DNA of 64,000 bases, from NCBI GenBank assembly GCA_947650285.1, contig CANTFL010001449.1, positions 363,590-427,589 of the forward strand, written 5' to 3'. The stretch comes from Hyaloperonospora brassicae (lineage: Eukaryota > Oomycota > Peronosporomycetes > Peronosporales > Peronosporaceae). This document shows, piece by piece, positions 58,414-64,000 of this stretch; position 1 is the first letter of the stretch; every line of letters starts with the position of its first letter. A program made the translations under genes and the position numbers. The notes beneath the pieces are model-generated. The model saw nothing but the letters and a program-made list of their open reading frames with translations, ran no database searches and was not told the origin of the DNA.

Positions 58414-58894
58414 TGTAGCGGAGCTACACAGCTAATTATGTCAGAGGAAGCATCAACTCCCAACAAGCAACCTTGGTTTCGAGAACCCGACTGAGAGAGT
58501 CGACAAGGTCAGAGAGCTTACGGTCCCTGTTCCAGGGGATCAAACAATTCAAGAAATTTACAGCACAGAGTGCTCAAGCGTAGCTACCTTTACAGACGTT
58601 GCGATCTATTAACGATCAAAGACGCCTCGTGAGGCACGTGTCTTGAGCGATCAAAATGGGAACTGAACTTTATATCTTTTTATCGAAAAGAACACCTCAG
58701 AACAACGTACTTAACCTAGTCACTACTGTTCTAATTAATACCTCCTAAAATATCTCTTTAATCGGTGGCTGACACACGTCAGCCCCCGACAATCAATATG
58801 CTGTTTAGTATCATTATTATAATACTCCGTTCCTTGTGTACCACACATGTTGCGCAACCCGTTACACCCACACCTGTTGTGTTATCCCGTTAAA
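58414..58894 (-). repeat. 5' LTR of C1
   Basis: Pairs with 51273-51753. The inner end (GCTACA on the element strand) is canonical. The outer end starts TTTAAC on the element strand instead of TGTAAC. Confidence 0.88.
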
Positions 58895-58899
58895 TCGGC
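58895..58899. repeat. target-site duplication, right copy (TCGGC)
   Basis: Matches 51268-51272 exactly. Confidence 0.8.
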
Positions 58900-60470
58900 G
58901 AACAAAGTAAATTTCAGTCATGGCAAAAATTGCAACACCATATTGCCGCGATCAGCACGGTCTTCTTCAGCATTCTCGAGTGTTTTAAAGACACTGTTGC
59001 ACCAGCGGGTGCATGCTGCACGATATGTTGAGATACGACAGATACGCGCTTCTTCCGAGAAATGGAGATGGAGGTGATTAAGATCGTCCGATTAGCAAGT
59101 TTGATGCAGAGCAAATATACCGCTTCGCAGACTGACCGCGGAGATGTCCCTGTTTTTGGTGGGGTGGGGTTCGTAGAATAAGACCAACTCGTGTCTTGAC
59201 TTGCATTTCTCCACCTATCGAGCGCGATCCAGTAACAGTAGCCCGAGCTTAGGCCATTTGAGTAATGCCACGGCCGTTATTGTTAATCGACTGTTGGCAA
59301 CAGATGATCTACAGTCGGGATTGCAAACATTGAAAATGAAATTGGGGTTCTGTAGCGAGCTCTATGAACGCGCGCGCACAATTTGTTTGCAGAAATACCG
59401 TTTGTGTACGGAGTTGTTCGAGTCGTTTGAGCGCGACCGCGATTGGTAAAGTAACTTCTTTCGACGCTTCCCGGTTCGAACAGACAGAGAGATCATTGGT
59501 CTAGTTTTTTTGCGGCCAAAATATATCTAGATTAAATTTTTTTTAATTGAAACGGTAAGAAAGCAGGTAGATATTTTTTTTCTTAAAGGTTTTTTTTATT
59601 ATTTTGCTATGTCATTTAATTGGTATGATTCCCTATAGTTTACAATAAAATGATAAAAATGTCAGAAAGAAGGTAAAAAAGTAAAATAAAAATTTATTCT
59701 CAGTTATATAACCACTAGTTCAGAAACCTAATTGCTTAAATACTTATTTGTAGATATAAATAAATTAAAGATAGTTGAAATTATTTATTTCGGATAAAAT
59801 TAAGATTGAGGTCAGACAGGAGCCACTTCTGCAATGGAATTAAAGTTGCTTCAGCACATTGACACCGTGCGTTCAGATAGAATTATTTTTTATTGTATGT
59901 TTTTATTATTACGTCTTTGCCTGATGTAGTTGAGGTGTAAATGTAATTGATGTATATTATAATTTTGGTGTGACTGCCGTATGATAATGTGTAACGGATA
60001 GCTTTGCTATCGCAATTGGTACGTAGTTCGTGGCGAGATATTTTTTAGTACTTCAACCCTCGACTAGCTTTTACACGTCTCAACAGTGTTTCGTTCGTTT
60101 AAACTTTGCAGAACCTCGTCAAATTACAAATATAGCAGACTATCTACCGCATGGTGCTTTCACCGTGAATGGCGTATTTCGCGTCCTCTAAATTGGTCCA
60201 ATTCTCCGCTAGTTTACGCTTGGATGCTGGAGACATCATTCGTTACACCAATCTGGCTGTAAGTTCTGCAAAAGCACCTCTTACCGAGGACTCTTGTCGT
60301 CGCTCGCTGTGGCGCTGTAGCGGCCAAGATTTGCATTATCAAGATGCCAGCCAGGAGTAGTCAGCGCTCCACGAGTCCCTGCTGCAGAACGTGACCAACC
60401 GAAGCAAGGGCTACGACCATCATACCTTAGTTCAGTGTCATGTGCCCGGCGCCCCGCGGCCTTGCCTACC
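58900..60470. other. AT-rich intergenic region
   Basis: One open + frame at 59201-59449 (helical, charged; ends ELFESFERDRDW) is unrecognised. It could be part of an old antisense-ORF-type sequence or a short host gene. 59500-60000 is extremely AT-rich with T-runs. Nothing else is supportable. Confidence 0.4.
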
Positions 60471-60894
60471 TTACAGCACGGCCGAGCTTGTGAGTGAGCG
60501 CTTGAGCGCATGCAAGAGTACAATCACCTCGCGTAGAAGGCATGCGGAGCGATGCATCTGTCGATGTGCACACCCATTCGGTGTCGTGTAAGTAAATCGC
60601 CGCCGCCGCTGCATAAAAGTTGTAAGTATCTTGCAGAGAACAGGGAGACAATGCGGAAGGCAACACTTTGAGCCAATACGGACAAGCCAGGCCAAGCGGA
60701 CTTACCAAGATTGGCCATATTTGTGCGATGACGACCTCTAGTTGGTCGGAGAAATGAATTTGGCGGAGCTTGATGGTAGCATCAATATCATCTCTTGTAA
60801 CGACCACAACCGAAAAACGCTCAAAAAGCGGGACGATGACCAGGGCAAGAATCGTGGAACCTCTCGGTAGCTGTTGCGGCATGCCTTTCTTCAA
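60471..60894 (-). CDS. possible two-exon hypothetical gene
   Basis: A minus-strand frame from ATG 60894 is open for 142 codons. A GTAAGT donor at 60705 and a TATGCAG acceptor ending at 60609 would give exons 60894-60706 and 60608-60471 and a ~109-residue product. The N-terminus has a hydrophobic stretch (STILALVIVPLFERFSVVVV) that could be a membrane segment. No family is recognised and there is no other support, so this may be chance. Confidence 0.2.
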
Positions 60895-61279
60895 TGACCC
60901 ATGGTGAGCGACGCTGGTGTAGACCGCATGCTACCGCTCATGGACCACATTGTGATTTCGGTGTAGCATTACAAGTAGGCCGAGACTACAGCGTAGGCTT
61001 GATTCTAGACGGACTAGATTCGGCCAGAGTTGCTCTGGTGTGCGTCGGGCACTTCAATGTTGAATGAGACACAGGTGTATTATCAACAAAGCTTTGAAGC
61101 ACACTGGTTTTTTTTGTTCCCTATATGATTTCTGCGCTATCGTGGGAGTAGTCATAGAACTGTGACTCGTGTGAAAGCCCTCCCCTTTGATGACGACGCG
61201 TTACTAGGATGCATACGTACCGTAGCTGCTTGCAAGTGCTGAGAATTCGGAAGTGCTTCTCGTGGTCGGACTGACACGC

Positions 61280-62293
61280 TCAAAGTACGAGGCGGCTCAC
61301 AGGTTTGGCGCTCTCAATCATCTGCTCTACTAGGCTTAACAGTTGGCGCTGGCGGCGACCTACTCCTGGACTCAGTATTAGTACAGAAATTTCGTGTGGT
61401 GATTGACACTTCTCGAGCTTCTTGTTGTAGAACGTACTGGCAGATCTGTATTGCCACAGAAATTTCTTACCTATCGAAGGGTTAACACCTTTGGCCTTCA
61501 TGCTAGCCTTGATGATCCTCAGCGATCGATCAAAAGAATTCGGGTAGATGAATGAGACACTCATAAGTCGGAGAAAATTCTCGGGACCTCCGACGCTCTC
61601 AATCATAAGTTGGTCGTACAGATCCGGACCTTTTCCAGGCTTGGCAAGTGCACAATACTTCATCAGCACGACGTCTTCTGCACTGTCGCCCATTAAGAAG
61701 CGGTAAATAGAACGCCCAGGCAGTTTCAGATCCTTCATTACGTCCACAGGGTCCCGCTTGCTCGTAACCCACCGACGTATCAGGACCATCAAGTGCACCT
61801 CCCCAAAATGTTGCACCTTCTCGTCCTCTGACGATAGCAGACCGGCGAGGTCCCTTGCCAAATCAGATTCGTCTTCCAACGAGAGAGGGGTCTTGATGAT
61901 ACCTTCGTAGTGCGACATAGTTACCAGCTCTCTCACCGCTCGATGCTTCATCAACGTCTTGTCCACCACAGTTTCTGGAAACGCAGCCCTGAACACATTA
62001 TGAGGCTTATTGAAGACATGCTCCTGCAGCTGATACTTGACCAAGGCCGAGCTTACAGCCGACTCGATCTTATTGACAACACCTTCGCCAAGAAGCCCTC
62101 CGCCCATGCTGATGCCTTGAACGCTCGACCTCAAGGACCTGCTGAACGAGATGTCATCGTGACCGTTGGCCAATGCAGGAACGACAGTCGGGGCACGGAG
62201 TCCCGTTGCCGTCGATGCCGCAGCCTCTAAGACGCTGTCAGTGCAGGGCTGGAGAATGGACGTGGTCGCGAGCGCGAAAGCGGTGACGCGCAT
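61280..62293 (-). CDS. candidate secreted RxLR effector
   Basis: A 337-residue frame starting MRVTAFALATTSI. The first ~22 residues look like a secretion signal (basic residue, then hydrophobic/Ala/Thr core). RSLR lies at residues 52-55 (FSRSLRSSV), in the window typical of host-translocated oomycete effectors; no clear EER follows. The C-terminal ~270 residues are helical and charged (RRWVTSKRDPVDVMKDLKLP, W175, IYRFLMG), compatible with WY-type helical bundles, though I cannot confirm a WY motif. The upstream in-frame ATG at 62419 is rejected because a core promoter lies at 62374-62361, after it. Such proteins act inside plant cells to modulate immunity. It is a single uninterrupted exon in a transposon-rich setting, as usual for such genes. 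The function of this one is unknown. Confidence 0.7.
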   Translation of the reverse strand: MRVTAFALATTSILQPCTDSVLEAAASTATGLRAPTVVPALANGHDDISFSRSLRSSVQGISMGGGLLGEGVVNKIESAVSSALVKYQLQEHVFNKPHNVFRAAFPETVVDKTLMKHRAVRELVTMSHYEGIIKTPLSLEDESDLARDLAGLLSSEDEKVQHFGEVHLMVLIRRWVTSKRDPVDVMKDLKLPGRSIYRFLMGDSAEDVVLMKYCALAKPGKGPDLYDQLMIESVGGPENFLRLMSVSFIYPNSFDRSLRIIKASMKAKGVNPSIGKKFLWQYRSASTFYNKKLEKCQSPHEISVLILSPGVGRRQRQLLSLVEQMIESAKPVSRLVL

Positions 62294-62360
62294 GGTTGGG
62301 AAGGATTGGGTATGGAGCGACGAAAATGCGAAGCGCTTTAGGATTGAGTGGGGGCCGACA

Positions 62361-62374
62361 AAAATGCGAAGTGA
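62361..62374 (-). promoter_or_regulatory. oomycete core promoter (Inr plus flanking element) of the effector gene
   Basis: On the minus strand TCACTTCGCATTTT matches 13 of 14 positions of the classical oomycete start-site consensus TCATTYYNCAWTTT. It lies 68 bp upstream of the ATG at 62293. This supports that start codon and active-gene architecture. A partial second copy (CTTCGCATTTT) lies ~30 bp closer to the gene, near 62324-62334. Confidence 0.6.
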
Positions 62375-62419
62375 CTCAAAACTGGAGACAAGAGCTTGCT
62401 TACTGAAACAGGCAGCCAT

Positions 62420-63767
62420 GGTGTGGAAGAATCATGGCGACGGGAATGCAAATTTTTGCATGATTGAAGTTCTCTTCCTGCTCTTCCCATTCTACTCCAC
62501 ATGCCTCTACGCACGCGAGACACCTCCAGTCTGCAAGTTTCGCGACTTCATACAGGTGGACTCGAATGGACAAGATCTTATCTCAGTAGTACGATCAGTT
62601 TTGACAGATCGTGTGGCCTCTCCTTGTGATTGGTGGTAGCGTGGCCTTCCCGTAGCAAGTTTCCGTGAATGCAGATGGTCCTGTTTGCTGATTTGTTGCA
62701 AAGGTATTGAGCCATCGAGGACTAGCATGTGTATATATCTGCAGCTTTCAGCAGTGTCCGCTACGCGCTACTCAGCCCCTGTAACTAGCTCGGCGATTGG
62801 AATCGTAGGCTACTTGGAATATTGTACGACACCGCAACGAGTCCGCGTCCACGTTCGAATTCCAAGCATTGGTGTGCACCAAGTCGTTCCAGAATCAGAT
62901 GCACTGGATAGTTTCCCGGGTCGCGACAGTCATCAGCCGGACCAGAAGCAGTCGTACCCAAAGCTCGGATCTGTTTGGTGCCGATCAGCTTATTGCAACA
63001 AGTGGTCCTCGTCGGCTGATGCTGCATCGAGAAGCTGCTCGACGTGAAGCCGGCACGCACGCAAAAGACTGGTGTGCCGAATGTGCCGTGAGTTTACAAA
63101 TGCTGCAGACATACTTTACGCTACTCAAAGAGATTGTCAGTGACGCAAGATGACGATTGTACCCATGATGAAAACAGGTGCCAAAGATGTAGGGGTTGTC
63201 ACGACTAACAGGTCCCGTATCGGTTGTGTCCGTAGTGGCGAAGGGCCGGGTCATGTAGCGTAGTGGGCGTCTTTTTGGCACAAAGAAACCATGAACGGTG
63301 TCGTCTCTTATTGTGTAACGGCGCTGATGTAATTCTACTCAATTGTTGTACGTTGTGCGACCTTCGGTGGTACCGCGATACCGTACTAAGTCTTGAGATC
63401 TAGAAACGCCTGGCGCCATTGTTAGCAACTCATCATTCTTGTGTAATTATTGTATTGACTCTTTCCATCTTGGCTTACAAAAGATGCATCTTGAGTTGGA
63501 CGATTTGTCGCACCCACAGCGCCAAAAATGATACCCAGTGTAGCGTTGTCGCGATACAAGGTATAGACGTGAATGCAACCACAACAGCGACGCCGTGAGT
63601 CACCACGATCTGGCTCGCACCAAGCTTACGACAATTATGCTTGACAAGACGACATTGGCGGCCAAGTTGCCATCTTATTATGGCACATTGGTCGGCGGGG
63701 TCGCCTCGTTGGCATATGGTCGTTGAACTTGGCGCGATATCACGACACGCATCATCTTGGTGGGAAG
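62420..63767. other. intergenic region without recognised genes
   Basis: Short frames on both strands (62685-63047 +, 63060-62785 -, 63281-62985 -, 63831-63475 -) carry no recognisable motif or secretion signal. Confidence 0.4.
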
Positions 63768-64000
63768 TGTAACGGGGCACACCCTTGCGTAACTTAACGC
63801 AAGGGATTTGGGTGCCCCGACGGACGTACACGTGGCAAGCGAGGAAGCGTAGGTAGGGTAAAAGTAGAACTGTTATATTAATAAATTAAGTCTTTAAACT
63901 ACTGTCTCTTCGTTTGACTTAATTCAATTATACTAATATAACTGCATGTATGGTGACGTCTCGTCACCACTCATTGCGCGCGTCTTGCGGCGATTGGTGG
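63768..64000 (-). repeat. family A-type LTR, cut by window end
   Basis: Starts TGTAACGGGG. It matches the reverse complement of the family A LTR, including GTGGC(A)AGCGAGGAAGCG-like blocks, and ends at the window edge with CATTGCGCGCGTC...CGATTGGTGG. No primer binding site lies to its left, so it is a 3' LTR or solo LTR of a minus-strand element extending beyond the window. Confidence 0.75.

Larger units (their letters stand above)
51273..58894 (-). mobile_element. Ty3/gypsy element C1, full-length, inactive
   Basis: 7.62 kb with 481-bp LTRs (51273-51753, 58414-58894) and a perfect 5-bp TCGGC duplication. Read on the minus strand: 5' LTR, PBS, gag (~58250-57600), spacer/protease (~57000-56102), RT (56101-55206), RNase H (54932-54591), integrase (54057-53434), GPF module (53301-53092), chromodomain remnant (~53090-52740), then an antisense ORF (+, 52047-52731) and the 3' LTR. 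All sense genes are broken although the LTR cores are identical. Confidence 0.9.

Noticed and set aside
61517..61528. Second RSLR (residues 256-259) in the effector candidate
   Set aside because: Too far from the N-terminus to be a translocation motif; a chance repeat within the helical C-terminal part.
62294..62419. 42-residue N-terminal extension of the effector frame (ATG at 62419)
   Set aside because: The extension would start upstream of the core promoter match and would bury the signal peptide.

Overview
The window looks like a gene-poor, retrotransposon-dense stretch of an oomycete genome, probably Peronosporales (Phytophthora or a downy mildew). Three things suggest this: (1) a protein phosphatase 4 catalytic subunit gene with short GT-AG introns; (2) a secreted-protein candidate with a signal-peptide-like N-terminus and an RSLR motif, preceded by a close match to the classical oomycete start-site promoter element; (3) Ty3/gypsy families whose Gag, RT, RNase H and integrase motifs resemble those of Phytophthora elements. 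No bacterial-type genes, rRNA, tRNA or CRISPR arrays were seen by eye.

Layout. 1-1827 is ordinary genic DNA: the end of an unknown coiled-coil protein, a 47-bp tandem duplication, then the complete five-exon PP4c gene. 1828-3528 has no recognisable gene. 3529-11733 is a decayed Ty3/gypsy element (family A) with two 465-bp LTRs. 11734-16057 is AT-rich with no recognised gene. 16058-40661 is a nested pair of ~12-kb Ty3/gypsy elements (family B, with an extra RNase H domain and a chromodomain) in opposite orientations. Element B1 (16589-29069, +) sits inside the 3' LTR of element B2 (16058-40661, -). Their gag-pol regions form a giant near-perfect inverted repeat (17545-26246 versus 31790-40486). 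40662-45482 is the 3' half of an older B-like element. About 45483-50490 is a decayed, RT-less family C element. 51273-58894 is a full-length but inactive family C element (-) with a perfect 5-bp target-site duplication. 58900-61279 is mostly AT-rich. 61280-62293 (-) is the candidate RxLR effector gene. At 63768 another family A LTR begins and runs off the window.

Most notable: all three gypsy families appear to carry, or to have carried, a reading frame on the strand OPPOSITE to gag-pol, starting just inside the 3' LTR and running back towards the end of pol (family A 11174-9380; B1 28050-26157; B2 29976-31879; C 52047-52731 and about 46228-46385). In families B and C the antisense frame can be aligned between two divergent copies, which suggests a real antisense protein. 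Second, the B1/B2 gag-pol arms are nearly identical, with the same stops, frameshifts and missense lesions. Yet their LTRs and antisense ORFs have diverged strongly, with an abrupt edge at 26246/31790. This looks like gene conversion, inverted segmental duplication or an assembly artefact rather than independent transposition. Third, in all three full-length LTR pairs the LTR termini differ much more than the cores.

All identifications come from reading translated motifs and comparing stretches by eye. No database search or alignment program was run, so identity values are estimates.
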